From Caldithrix abyssi (GTDB lineage Bacteria > Calditrichota > Calditrichia > Calditrichales > Calditrichaceae): 64,000 nt of DNA. The stretch covers positions 1 to 64,000 of the forward strand of contig DRQG01000072.1 in the NCBI GenBank assembly GCA_011369465.1, read 5' to 3'. Shown piece after piece: positions 1-8,055 of this stretch (position 1 is the stretch's first letter; every line of letters begins with the position of its first letter). The notes beneath the pieces are model-generated. The model did no database searches. It saw nothing but the letters and a program-made list of their open reading frames with translations, and was not told the origin of the DNA. The position numbers and the translations under genes are program-made.

Positions 1-50
1 GTTCTTCTATTACCCTTTTTAGGGAAATCAAAAACTGATTGGTTTTTAAC

Positions 51-213
51 ACAGGATGTTGCCCTGTGCTTTATTCTATCTCTCTTTCAGAGAGAACATC
101 TGTACGTTGATTTAATAACATTCCCCGAAAGGGGAACCTTAATATAGCATAGGGCAACGCCCTATGACAAGGAAGGGAATTAATGTAATCACAAATACCC
201 TGAATGGGTTTTA
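51..213. repeat. Cluster of five short tight hairpins
   Basis: Within about 160 bases there are five consecutive self-complementary segments with very small loops: ACAGG/CCTGT (51-67), TCTCTCT/AGAGAGA with a 3-base loop (79-95), TTCCCC-GAAA-GGGGAA (121-136, a GNRA-type tetraloop), CATAGGGC-AAC-GCCCTATG (148-166) and ACCC/GGGT (197-209). A related hairpin with the same CAGGG/CCCTG theme lies at 37139-37157. No gene is seen in 1-318. The arms are seen directly; any role (termination, mobile repeat family) is inference. Confidence 0.6.
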
Positions 214-318
214 CAGATAAGTGTAATGAATTTAACTAAAGGTGAAATTCATAGAATAATAGTTCTTTTAGCCGCACAAAAAGGTATAAAATCTAAACTA
301 ACATATATATGAAAAGTT

Positions 319-504
319 TTATCTGTTAACTGCCTCGTAAATAGCTGTAGCAAAGATAGTATCTATATCAAAAAGAAGGCCCCATTCAAGCCCTTTTTTT
401 ACAGAACTTAACTCATCATCTGTCAGTTCCCTTCCAATACGGTTTTTTGCTTCTAATTGAACCCATTCTATGGAAATCTCAAATATATTTTTATCTGAAT
501 TCAT
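319..504 (-). CDS. Small acidic hypothetical protein, 61 aa
   Basis: A short ORF with an ATG start and a clear AAGGGG ribosome-binding site about 9 bases upstream. The product is soluble-looking, rich in Glu and Asp, with no signal peptide or Cys. Its centre (residues 26-45, ELTDDEL...GLEWGLLFDID) looks helical. I do not recognise a family with certainty. It stands alone between the hairpin cluster and a divergent-looking AT-rich gene, in a region of lower GC than the rest of the window, which fits an accessory gene. The ribosome-binding site is the main reason to believe it is real. Confidence 0.5.
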   Translation of the reverse strand: MNSDKNIFEISIEWVQLEAKNRIGRELTDDELSSVKKGLEWGLLFDIDTIFATAIYEAVNR

Positions 505-609
505 TTTGAAACCCCTTAAATGTATGTTTTTTATGGTGTTGGTTTATATAAATTTCGTTTATTAAAATATTCTCTCTCTTTAGAGGATGCATATTGACTA
601 ATACAGTTC

Positions 610-1536
610 TTACAATCCGATTTTATATCTTAATTCATTGATACTTTTTTCCGCGCTATATAAATCACCAATTTGGATTGGCGTTATGTGTTTAAATCTT
701 TCTTTGTAAACTGGAAATGATTGAATAACCTGATTAAACCTATTTCTATTATCAGAAATTATATAAAATTTTACATTAGAATAGTCCGTTAAAGTTGAAA
801 GGCGGCCAACTCCGGACCAAGTACCAGTAGATATTTCAATTTCAAATGCCTTTTCAGGAATTAAATGACTTCCTTTTTCTTTAAACCATAATACATCAAT
901 TTTTCGTAATAGATTGTAATCAGAAAATTGTAATTCAGGGCAGGTACTCAAAGTAGCAATTGATGATAACGTTTTTTTATTAAACTTTTTTGATTTATCT
1001 GGAGAAAATGTTTGGAAACCGCGCAAATTTCCAATTTCTAATAACCTTCCCTGAATGATAGAGTGTAAACTTTCTTCAACAGTTATAACTTTAGATTTAT
1101 TATTCGTGTCAAGAAGTAAACTGTTCCAATTATTAATATAACCGCCACAATTTAATCTATTTCCTCTACCCTTTAATATTAAATCTAGGTCTCTACTAAT
1201 ATTTATTTTATATTCTCCATTTCTATCATGACTTATTTTATTCAAATTATCAAATAATACGACTGCTGGGATAATAACGGTCCTCTTGATAGAACCACAA
1301 ATAAAAGCAATAAAAGGATTGTGAAGATTTGCCATTTCCTCAACCGTTATATAATTAATTCCAAAAAAATAGTTTCTATTTCCTTCAGATGCGGCTCTAA
1401 TAAGAACATTTGCATTTCCTATTTTATAAACACGTGCTTTTAAAACCTTAACAGGCTCAATGTTATTTTGCAGCTGTGAAGCTTCTTTTAAAAAGTCTTG
1501 TGCTAATTTTTCAGTATTTGAGATATTTTTTACCAT
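610..1536 (-). CDS. Hypothetical protein with PD-(D/E)XK nuclease-like motif, 308 aa
   Basis: A full-length 308 aa ORF in AT-rich DNA. No known family is certain. The C-terminal half has an arrangement seen in many restriction-nuclease-fold proteins: an acidic residue at the start of a beta strand (IDVLWFK, 213-219), then a strand with two acidic residues (AFEIEIS, 230-236), followed by an STGTWSGVGRLSTL segment (236-249). Related proteins I recall carry FEVE-type strands followed by a similar Ser/Gly/Arg/Leu stretch, often in defence-type contexts. The N-terminal 150 residues are unassigned. The ribosome-binding site is weak. The gene sits next to an AAA ATPase that also ends in a nuclease-like segment, so an accessory or defence role is possible but unproven. 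Confidence 0.5.
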   Translation of the reverse strand: MVKNISNTEKLAQDFLKEASQLQNNIEPVKVLKARVYKIGNANVLIRAASEGNRNYFFGINYITVEEMANLHNPFIAFICGSIKRTVIIPAVVLFDNLNKISHDRNGEYKINISRDLDLILKGRGNRLNCGGYINNWNSLLLDTNNKSKVITVEESLHSIIQGRLLEIGNLRGFQTFSPDKSKKFNKKTLSSIATLSTCPELQFSDYNLLRKIDVLWFKEKGSHLIPEKAFEIEISTGTWSGVGRLSTLTDYSNVKFYIISDNRNRFNQVIQSFPVYKERFKHITPIQIGDLYSAEKSINELRYKIGL

Positions 1537-1643
1537 GATTCAGGAAGACCTGTATAAAACATTTAAATACAAATTAACAGCCTAATAAGCTTTGAATAAT
1601 ATTAAAAATCTAATTTAAAAAATCAAATCTATCTTTCTTAAAA

Positions 1644-1669
1644 CAATCACTCCACCACTCCATCTCCCC
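1644..1669. repeat. Fragment of octamer-type intergenic repeat
   Basis: The CACTCCACCACTCCATC text matches the CACTCCAC/TACTCCAA octamers that build the large palindromic repeats at 11799-12031, 13453-13662 and 53811-53897. Here only one short arm is present, so it is either a remnant or a chance low-complexity stretch. Confidence 0.35.
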
Positions 1670-1699
1670 ACAACACCAACCCTACCCGGTTGTCCCGCA

Positions 1700-1885
1700 C
1701 TGTTCCAACCACCCGCTTACGGCCGCAATTAAAAATTTTGTAAAGGTTCGGCTTTGATCCGTTGGAAACCTTTTTGGGTGAGGAAAGTTTTCAGCGAAAG
1801 CGGCCCGCGGCATAACAACCAGTCTTCGCCCACCTCCCTCAAAAAGCCGCCCTCATTCATCCACAGCCGGAGTACGGAAAAGTTA
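1700..1885 (-). pseudogene. Decayed duplicate of the 3' end of the SSS transporter gene
   Basis: This stretch aligns by eye with 3247-3480, the C-terminal coding end of the intact sodium:solute symporter gene. Shared text includes CCAACCACCCGCTTACGGCC at 1706-1725, and then CAGCGAAAGCGGCCCGCGGC, matched by CAGTGAAAGCGGCCCGCGGC in the intact gene. Relative to the intact copy there is an internal deletion of roughly 45 bases and many substitutions that break the frame. The duplicate lies in the same orientation, just upstream of the AAA ATPase gene, so the ATPase is bracketed by two copies of the symporter 3' end. The homology is seen directly; that the ATPase arrived by an insertion that duplicated its target is inference. 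Confidence 0.75.
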
Positions 1886-1912
1886 ATCATTCAGGAATAC
1901 AGATATTTTTTT

Positions 1913-1941
1913 TTGACATTTGTAGGCAATATACATACATT
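1913..1941 (+). promoter_or_regulatory. Sigma-70-type promoter for the AAA ATPase gene
   Basis: A perfect TTGACA (1913-1918) is followed after 17 bases by TACATT (1936-1941), 4 of 6 to TATAAT. The -10 lies inside the left arm of the inverted repeat at 1933-2001. Two further TTGACA hexamers lie at 1954-1959 and 1986-1991, so the exact start is not settled. Confidence 0.5.
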
Positions 1942-2001
1942 TTGTCCAACTATTTGACAAATTGCATATCATTTTGTAAAACAATTTGACAGAATGTATG
2001 T
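1933..2001. promoter_or_regulatory. Inverted-repeat operator candidate upstream of AAA ATPase
   Basis: Left arm ACATACATTTTGTC (1933-1946) pairs with right arm GACAGAATGTATGT (1988-2001) with one mismatch in 14. A second, nested pair CAAATTG (1958-1964) / CAATTTG (1982-1988) lies inside. The outer left arm covers the candidate -10 box. This layout suits a repressor or autoregulator binding two half-sites about 55 bp apart, but no binder is identified. Confidence 0.5.
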
Positions 2002-2021
2002 TTTACACATTGTAATCAAAA

Positions 2022-3233
2022 ATGGAATATTCAAAAATATTAGAGCTGCATAAACTTGCTCTTCGGCAAATTGAGCCTTACACCAAAAAACGATTGGTTT
2101 TTAGAAAGATCGTATCCGAGCTGCAACATCAAAAGCGCATACTTGCTATTGTTGGTCCCAGGGGGGCCGGGAAAACAGTTCTTCTACGTCAACTTGCCGC
2201 TCAAATCCAACAAGCTATCTATATTTCGTTAGATAGTATTGAAAATTTTGATTTATTCGAAAACATAAAAACTTTAGCGCAGGTATATAAATATTCTCTC
2301 TTTTTGCTTGATGAGATTCATTATGTTAAAAACTATGAACGGGAATTAAAAAAAATATATGATTTTCTGAATGTTCAAATCATCTGCACAAGTTCATCCG
2401 CTCTTTCAATTCATCAGTCTGCTCATGATTTGTCCCGCCGCATAAAAATAGAAGAGATGCTCCCCTTTTCTTACAGAGAATTTCTTTATTTTAAAGAGGA
2501 TATTTTACTGGAGCCGTTAACATTGTCAGATATAGTTGAGGATAACTATTCGCCGGAATACCTCAGATACGGTTATCTGTTCGATGATTATCTAAAAGGA
2601 CAACTCTGGCCATTTGCTTTGGAAGAGGCTGATGTGTTTTCAGTATTAAATAATGTATTGCAAAAAATTATTAACCGGGATGTTCCCGCTATGGTTAATC
2701 TGAGAATGGATGAACTGAATATCATTAACAAGTTAATTCGTTTTATAGGTTTATCCGATGTTGACGGAATTAATTATAGCTCGCTATCCCGAAATATTGG
2801 GATTACTAAGTTTAAAGCCGAAAGTTATTTGCGCCTGTTGGAAAAAGCCTATGTCCTGCGTATTATTTTTCCAGGCGGTACAAACGTATTGAAAGAACCG
2901 AAAGTACTTATGCAGGTGCCCTATCGGCTTCTTTTCAATGACTATCAACTTGCTTTAGGGGGATTACGCGAAGATTATTTTGCGATGGCCTTATCTCAGG
3001 CTCGTTTTAATTTTTCTTATCTCAAATCCATTCGCGGCAGCAAAACGCCCGACTATCTGGTTGAAGACGGAAAAAAGAAAACAATCATCGAAGTAGGCGG
3101 AAAGGGCAAAGGAAGGCAGCAGTTTAAAGGAATCAGCGGCACAAAACAGGTGGTATTTTATCACGGGGACATTCCACAGGGTATAAAAAAGCCTTTATTT
3201 TTATTAGGATTCCTCTCCGGTGACGATAAGTAA
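2022..3233 (+). CDS. AAA ATPase (DUF4143-type family), 403 aa
   Basis: A single-domain P-loop ATPase of the AAA_14/DUF4143 kind, whose cellular role is generally unknown. Walker A is GPRGAGKT (45-52), Walker B is LFLLDEIH (93-100), and a CTSSSA sensor-like strand follows; the LPFSYREFL segment is typical of the family. A winged-helix-like middle region follows (about residues 230-290). The C-terminal end has TPDYLV then TIIEVGG, resembling the PD-(D/E)XK remnant found at the end of these proteins, with the usual Lys replaced by Gly. No strong ribosome-binding site precedes the ATG. The gene lies between two copies of the symporter 3' end and has its own promoter/operator, which suggests a recently acquired unit. 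Confidence 0.8.
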   Translation: MEYSKILELHKLALRQIEPYTKKRLVFRKIVSELQHQKRILAIVGPRGAGKTVLLRQLAAQIQQAIYISLDSIENFDLFENIKTLAQVYKYSLFLLDEIHYVKNYERELKKIYDFLNVQIICTSSSALSIHQSAHDLSRRIKIEEMLPFSYREFLYFKEDILLEPLTLSDIVEDNYSPEYLRYGYLFDDYLKGQLWPFALEEADVFSVLNNVLQKIINRDVPAMVNLRMDELNIINKLIRFIGLSDVDGINYSSLSRNIGITKFKAESYLRLLEKAYVLRIIFPGGTNVLKEPKVLMQVPYRLLFNDYQLALGGLREDYFAMALSQARFNFSYLKSIRGSKTPDYLVEDGKKKTIIEVGGKGKGRQQFKGISGTKQVVFYHGDIPQGIKKPLFLLGFLSGDDK

Positions 3234-3243
3234 GTCATATAGT

Positions 3244-4878
3244 CTACCGCTCCAACCACCCGCTTACGGCCACAATCACAAAAAAATACAGCGCGGTGAG
3301 CGCATACACCCAAAGCCACTTTTTTTGCGAAGGCTCGGCTTCAATTTGCTGAAAATCCGTTTGGGCGAGTGGTGTTTCCAGTGAAAGCGGCCCGCGGCTT
3401 AACAACCAGGCTACGCCTACCGCCGTCAGGAAGCCGCTCACATTCCACCACATCCAGGAAACGGATGTAAACAACCAGAGAATCAGATTAGCCGCAATGC
3501 CGCCAGCCAATCCGATTTTGACAGCTTTGGCGCCGACGCGTTTGCTGAACATACCCAGTAAAAAGGCCGCTAAAATAGGGCCGTAAAGCATACTGCCCAC
3601 GGCGTTAATCAGTACAATGGTGGTCTGCCGGGTGGCCTGGCCTTCTTCGCTGAGCAACAAGGCCGTTCCGATACAGAACAGTCCCCAAAAAACGGTAATC
3701 ATTTTGGAAGCAACCAGATAATGCCGCTCACTGGCTTTTTGGCGGATATACTTTTGATAAATATCCTTCATGGTCACCGCGCTAAGGGAATTAAGGCCCG
3801 AATCCAGGCTGGACATTAAAGCGGCCATGATGGCGACAAAAATAAAACCGATCAAACCGTGCGGCAGATAGGAAAGAATAAACATGGGCACCATACGGTC
3901 GGGGTCGCGTTGCAACAGGGCGTTTAAATCCGGCACGCTCATCTTCATTGTAGCGGCGACGGGTTCGATGCCGTGCGGCGCAAAAAATACCGCACCCACA
4001 AACACACCCATCAATACATAAAACATCACTATAGGAAAGCGGCCGAAGGCATTGACCAGCAGCGATTTGCGCACGTCATCCAGACTGCCCACGGTCAACT
4101 CGCGCTGCACCTGACTCTGGTCGGTGCCGTAATAGGAGGCGTACAAAAAGAAGCCACCGATCAGCATGGGCCAAAAGCCGTAAGTGCTTTCACTGCTGAA
4201 TCCCCACTGGTCAAAGCGTAAAATCTGCAGGCGCTCCGGCGGCAGAGCCGCCCAAATGCTCTCCCAGCCCACTATGTACCAGGCTACGCTGCCGCAAATC
4301 AAGATGCCCAGAAATATGATGGCCATCTGAATAAAATCGCTTAAAATAACCACCCGGATGCCGCCCAGCACATCGTATATGAGCGTAACCACACCGATGA
4401 GCAGGATGGCCTGCGCCGTACTCATGCCGATGGCCGTGGAAAGGATGATGCCGCCGGCCAGCACAGCCACGGCCGTGGCCAGCCCGCGCCCGATCTGAAA
4501 CAGAACGCTGACCATGGTGCGCATGCCGGAATCGAAGCGCTGCTCCAGATATTCGTAGATACTGATCAGCTTTTTTTCATGAAGGACAGGAATGATAACG
4601 GCCATTACCAGAATAAGCGCCAAGGGAACGGCAAATTCATAGGCCAGCCATTTGAGGCCGCCGCCCGCTTTGAGGGCCACAAAAGCCGGGGCGGAAACAA
4701 AACTGATGGCGCTAAGCTGGGTGGCCATGGTGGATACACCCGACTGCCACCATCTGATGTTTCTCCCGGCCAGATAGTAATCCTGCGTATCGGCCTGCCG
4801 GCGGGACAGCCAGACGGAAAATCCCACAATGCCGGCGAGGTAAACAATGATCACCAGCCAGTCTAATAGATTCATCAC
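3244..4878 (-). CDS. Sodium:solute symporter (SSS family), 544 aa
   Basis: An inner-membrane Na+-coupled uptake protein of the SSS/SGLT family. The YYLAGRNIRWWQSGVS segment near the N-terminus, the following STMATQLSAISFVSAPAF and the later ALMSSLDSGLNSLS stretch are family hallmarks (the latter near the Na+ site). About 13-14 hydrophobic segments are visible, as usual. The substrate cannot be read from sequence; sugars or sialic-acid-like compounds are typical of this branch. The 3' end is partly duplicated at 1700-1885. The start is the first of two adjacent ATG codons; a TATAAT lies on the minus strand at 4902-4897, but no good -35 accompanies it. Confidence 0.9.
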   Translation of the reverse strand: MMNLLDWLVIIVYLAGIVGFSVWLSRRQADTQDYYLAGRNIRWWQSGVSTMATQLSAISFVSAPAFVALKAGGGLKWLAYEFAVPLALILVMAVIIPVLHEKKLISIYEYLEQRFDSGMRTMVSVLFQIGRGLATAVAVLAGGIILSTAIGMSTAQAILLIGVVTLIYDVLGGIRVVILSDFIQMAIIFLGILICGSVAWYIVGWESIWAALPPERLQILRFDQWGFSSESTYGFWPMLIGGFFLYASYYGTDQSQVQRELTVGSLDDVRKSLLVNAFGRFPIVMFYVLMGVFVGAVFFAPHGIEPVAATMKMSVPDLNALLQRDPDRMVPMFILSYLPHGLIGFIFVAIMAALMSSLDSGLNSLSAVTMKDIYQKYIRQKASERHYLVASKMITVFWGLFCIGTALLLSEEGQATRQTTIVLINAVGSMLYGPILAAFLLGMFSKRVGAKAVKIGLAGGIAANLILWLFTSVSWMWWNVSGFLTAVGVAWLLSRGPLSLETPLAQTDFQQIEAEPSQKKWLWVYALTALYFFVIVAVSGWLER

Positions 4879-5338
4879 AATTAAAATACTTAATAAATTA
4901 TATCAGCCCTAAATATTTGATAAATGTACTATAAATATCACTATTCAAGCATTTCCCCCCAAAATTACAGTATTGTGGAATGTAGCGTGGGGATTAAGGG
5001 ATTTTTTTAGAAATTATGAAGCTAATGTAATGGCGATATTTCAACCCCCTAACCCCCTTTTTTAAGGGGGAACTTTCAATCAACTATGATAATATTTAGG
5101 ACAGCTGTGTTAATAAATTTATTGCCAAGTTAACCAATTTAGAGGATAAAGAGAAGTAAAATTATAATAGTCTAAAATTTCTTTAAATGACCATTTTTTA
5201 TTACAACCCGCTCAATAAAATAGTATTTTTGGAAGTGATCATTCCAAAAATCCTGGAAATTTGGAAAGTACTGATTCCATTTTTTACCTCCACTAAATAA
5301 AACCGCGAGGATTACACCCATCATTTATAGAAATTCGT
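4879..5338. other. Gene-free spacer, AT-rich
   Basis: This 460 bp spacer lies upstream of the symporter gene and downstream of the VOC gene on the minus strand. It has no convincing ORF or RNA gene. It contains the CCCCC/GGGGG palindrome at 5053-5070 and otherwise unremarkable AT-rich DNA that should include the symporter promoter. Confidence 0.5.
5053..5070. repeat. Perfect palindromic hairpin CCCCCTT-TTTT-AAGGGGG
   Basis: Arms of 7 bases (CCCCCTT / AAGGGGG) with a four-T loop, preceded by the near-repeat AACCCCCT at 5044-5051. It may act as a terminator on the minus strand for the VOC gene, but no U-tract follows directly. It belongs to the general class of tight hairpins scattered through this window. 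Confidence 0.5.
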
Positions 5339-5707
5339 TTACTTTTGGGAATGTAAAGCAATCCGGTTGCCTTCGCTGTCTAAAAACAAGGCCATATAAC
5401 CGACTTCCTCGGTAATCAACGTTTTACCCTGCAATATTTTTCCGCCGTTGGGTTCAATGCGATCCAAAACCGCCTGCATATCGTCACCGACGTCAAAATA
5501 AATAAGGACGCCGTTTGTAGTGGGCGTATATTCATTATGTTGTACAATGGAACCGCCCACGTTCATTTCCTCGCCTACAAAAAAGGCCATGAAAGGGGGA
5601 AAATCAGGGTGACGCTGTACCGGTGTGTTTAAAACGGTGTTATAAAACTTGATAGCCCGATCCAGATCGGTAGCCGGTATTTCAAACCAGGTTATGGTGT
5701 TTTTCAT
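5339..5707 (-). CDS. VOC family (glyoxalase/bleomycin-resistance-like) protein, 122 aa
   Basis: A one-domain vicinal-oxygen-chelate protein of normal length. It opens with ITWFEIPATDLDRAIKFYNTVL, the standard first beta-alpha unit of the fold. A second module runs from GVLIYFDVGDD and ends with MALFLDSEGNRIALHSQ, where the DxxGNxI pattern and terminal His are typical. These proteins are metal-dependent lyases, dioxygenases or binding proteins, and the substrate here cannot be told. It is followed downstream by the symporter and preceded by the SRPBCC gene (about 65 bp gap), so the two small genes may be co-transcribed. Confidence 0.85.
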   Translation of the reverse strand: MKNTITWFEIPATDLDRAIKFYNTVLNTPVQRHPDFPPFMAFFVGEEMNVGGSIVQHNEYTPTTNGVLIYFDVGDDMQAVLDRIEPNGGKILQGKTLITEEVGYMALFLDSEGNRIALHSQK

Positions 5708-5772
5708 TTTTCATTCCTTTTACGCTTAATACTTTGCTTGTACGGAAAATTTCATTTTCATACCGCTATTGA

Positions 5773-6312
5773 TTATTGTTCCAAAATGGTTTTTAAATTG
5801 CTTAGCCCTTCGGCCAGTTGGGGGCCCAAGGCGCCGTCCATGTCCATAAACAACAACATGATATTCATGGGATATGCCATGTCCCCGGCATAGCCCCACA
5901 CCACTCTGGTTCGGGCGGAATCCAGTTGTTCACAGCTCATATAACCCTGTCCAACCGCTTCGAAAGGTTCGAAAAAGCGCAGTTCGGTATCCACCCGTTT
6001 GCCTTCTGTAATATTCACTATCTCCTGTTCGCCGCTGCCCACATCGGGATTTTTGCTTTTCCAGGAAGAAATGAAACCGACCGTCCCGTCCCGGCCCTTG
6101 AACTCCTTTTTCATATTGGGATCCGCTTTGGCCCAAACGCTGAAATTATCCTGATTTTTCAGATATTTGATATAATCGAAAACGACGCTGTCGGGACGAT
6201 TGATCACAATCTCGCGTTCCACCGCATATTCTTTGGGAGCGATCAATGCCGCTACTAATACAATTGCTAATAGAATTGCCAGAAAAATCAAAAGACGCTT
6301 TATCCATTTCAT
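5773..6312 (-). CDS. SRPBCC/polyketide-cyclase-like protein with N-terminal membrane anchor, 179 aa
   Basis: Residues 5-24 form one strongly hydrophobic segment, after which comes a START-like SRPBCC domain: EREIVINRPDSVVFDYI near residue 33 and a C-terminal helix (GALGPQLAEGLSNLKTILEQ) closing the cavity. Proteins of this layout bind hydrophobic ligands or lipids; function is unknown. The single membrane segment suggests an anchored, probably periplasmic domain. It lies directly upstream of the VOC gene. Confidence 0.75.
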   Translation of the reverse strand: MKWIKRLLIFLAILLAIVLVAALIAPKEYAVEREIVINRPDSVVFDYIKYLKNQDNFSVWAKADPNMKKEFKGRDGTVGFISSWKSKNPDVGSGEQEIVNITEGKRVDTELRFFEPFEAVGQGYMSCEQLDSARTRVVWGYAGDMAYPMNIMLLFMDMDGALGPQLAEGLSNLKTILEQ

Positions 6313-6628
6313 CCTTTTTCCTTTCCAGTAAAATTTAATAAAATTTCGGAATGTTACACTTGGAACGAGTTTACAAAGAGCTTTATTTCGAGTCTTCGAA
6401 ATTAGAATTTCAAATAATTATCCGAAACGGAATCGTAGGGGGAGCCTTCGTGGTAGATGAATTTCAGTGGAATGTCGGAGTATCGGTTCAGGAATGTTTT
6501 ATACTTATTGGTTTTGATCAGTTCCGCATTGTATTTTACCTCACCTTCTTGATAAATGAAAATTATCCAATATTTTTTACTTTCGAAATAAAAATGTAGC
6601 AGCAGAACCAAACAAAAGACGTTTCAAA
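6313..6628. other. AT-rich spacer with two overlapping weak ORFs
   Basis: Between pyk and the SRPBCC gene there are two mutually exclusive ORFs: a plus-strand one (6351-6599, ATG, 82 aa) and a minus-strand one (6402-6611, TTG start, 69 aa, 18 bp downstream of pyk). The minus-strand product has a mixed composition (YQEGEVKYNAEL..., PLKFIYHEGSPYDSVSDNYLKF) that looks slightly more protein-like and could be the tail of a decayed gene. Neither has a clear ribosome-binding site, so I do not call either as a gene. Confidence 0.3.
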
Positions 6629-8041
6629 CTAACTCACCGTGTGCAAACGCAACATATCCGTACCGCCGATCTCTTTGGAAGAACCGGCGATGATAACCAG
6701 ATTATCGCCCTTTTTTGCATACTTGTTTTCTTTTAAATACGCTTCAAGCATATGCAGATTTTTCCCGATCTCAATTTTTCGGCCGATTAGCGCCGGTGTA
6801 ACGCCCCACAACAAAGCCATACGATTGTAAGTTTCTCTATTACCGGTAAGCACCAGAATGGGAACCGAGGGCCGCAGGTTAGACATCTGTTGGGCCGTAT
6901 GGCCTGTTTCAGTGAACACGATAATATGACGCGCGTTAATTTCTATAGAACTGTAATAGGCGGCATGGCACACCGATTGGGAAAAAGTGCGTTTTTGGTT
7001 GATGCGAACTTCCGCCGGATGGAAACGAAAATAAGTTTCATTCTGCTCTGCTTCCTCGATGATGGAGCGCATCATTTTGACCGATTCCAGAGGATATTTG
7101 CCGAATGCCGTTTCACCGGAAAGCATCACCGCGTCGCTGCCGTCAAAAACGGCATTGGCCACATCCGATGTTTCAGCCCGGGTCGGCACGGGGTTAACCA
7201 TCATGGAGTCCAGCATCTGCGTGGCGGTAATAACCGATTTCCCGGCCTGCAAACATTTTTCGATGATCTGCTTTTGCACCACCGGAACCCGTTCGGCGGA
7301 AATCTCCACGCCCAGGTCGCCTCGCGCTACCATAACGATATTGGTGGCTTCGATAATGGCATCCAAATTGTCCAGGGCTTCCGGTTTTTCCAGTTTGGCG
7401 ACAATAGGCACTTTGCGTTCACCCATAAACTCTCTGAGTTGATGAATACTTTCGGCGTCACGCACAAAAGAAAGAGCTACTAAATCGATACCGCTGTCCA
7501 ATCCAAAGAGCAAGTCGTCCTTATCTTTATCGGTCAGGCTGGGTTCGGAAATTTTAACGCCGGGTAAATTTATGCCCCGTCGGTCGTATAAACTGCCGCC
7601 GTTAACCACTTCGCAAAAGATATCGGGCGCTTTTTTCTCCACCACTTTTAGTTTAATCAATCCGTCGTTCACCAGAATGAAATCGCCCGGTTCCACATCA
7701 TCGGCCAGTTTTTTATAGCTGGTGCTTACGATATGTTCGTTGCCTAAAATATCGTCTGTGGTAATGGTGAACAGGTCGCCGGGATTCAATAAAACCGGGG
7801 GATTCTCGAACTTACCGATACGGATTTTCGGCCCCTGCAAATCCTGCAATATGGCCACCGGTGCGTCCAGACGACGAGCCACTTTGCGGATGCGTTTGAT
7901 TTTGCGTAAATGTTCCTGATGCGTTCCGTGTGAAAAATTGAGACGGGCGACATTCATTCCGGCTTTGATCAGGCGCTCCAGCATCACTTCGCTTTCGCTG
8001 GCCGGACCGATGGTGCAGACGATTTTTGCTTTACGCGGCAT
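6629..8041 (-). CDS. pyk: Pyruvate kinase, 470 aa
   Basis: Catalyses the last glycolytic step, phosphoenolpyruvate + ADP to pyruvate + ATP, in the cytoplasm. The protein begins MPRKAKIVCTIGPASES, the standard start, and has NFSHGTHQEH, the active-site KLEKPEAL and MVARGDLGVEI segments, and the TATQMLDSM loop. The C-terminal regulatory domain ends in IIAGSSKEIGGTDMLRLHTV. A longer ATG at 8068 exists, but the ATG at 8041 is chosen because GGAGG lies 6 bases before it and because it matches the usual N-terminus. Even so the gene begins only 15 bases after the thioredoxin stop, so the two are probably one transcript. Confidence 0.95.
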   Translation of the reverse strand: MPRKAKIVCTIGPASESEVMLERLIKAGMNVARLNFSHGTHQEHLRKIKRIRKVARRLDAPVAILQDLQGPKIRIGKFENPPVLLNPGDLFTITTDDILGNEHIVSTSYKKLADDVEPGDFILVNDGLIKLKVVEKKAPDIFCEVVNGGSLYDRRGINLPGVKISEPSLTDKDKDDLLFGLDSGIDLVALSFVRDAESIHQLREFMGERKVPIVAKLEKPEALDNLDAIIEATNIVMVARGDLGVEISAERVPVVQKQIIEKCLQAGKSVITATQMLDSMMVNPVPTRAETSDVANAVFDGSDAVMLSGETAFGKYPLESVKMMRSIIEEAEQNETYFRFHPAEVRINQKRTFSQSVCHAAYYSSIEINARHIIVFTETGHTAQQMSNLRPSVPILVLTGNRETYNRMALLWGVTPALIGRKIEIGKNLHMLEAYLKENKYAKKGDNLVIIAGSSKEIGGTDMLRLHTVS

Positions 8042-8055
8042 GGTTTCCTCCGCTG

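Noticed and set aside
1754-1957. Plus-strand ORF of 67 aa
   Set aside because: It lies almost wholly inside the decayed symporter duplicate on the other strand, has no ribosome-binding site and no protein-like composition.
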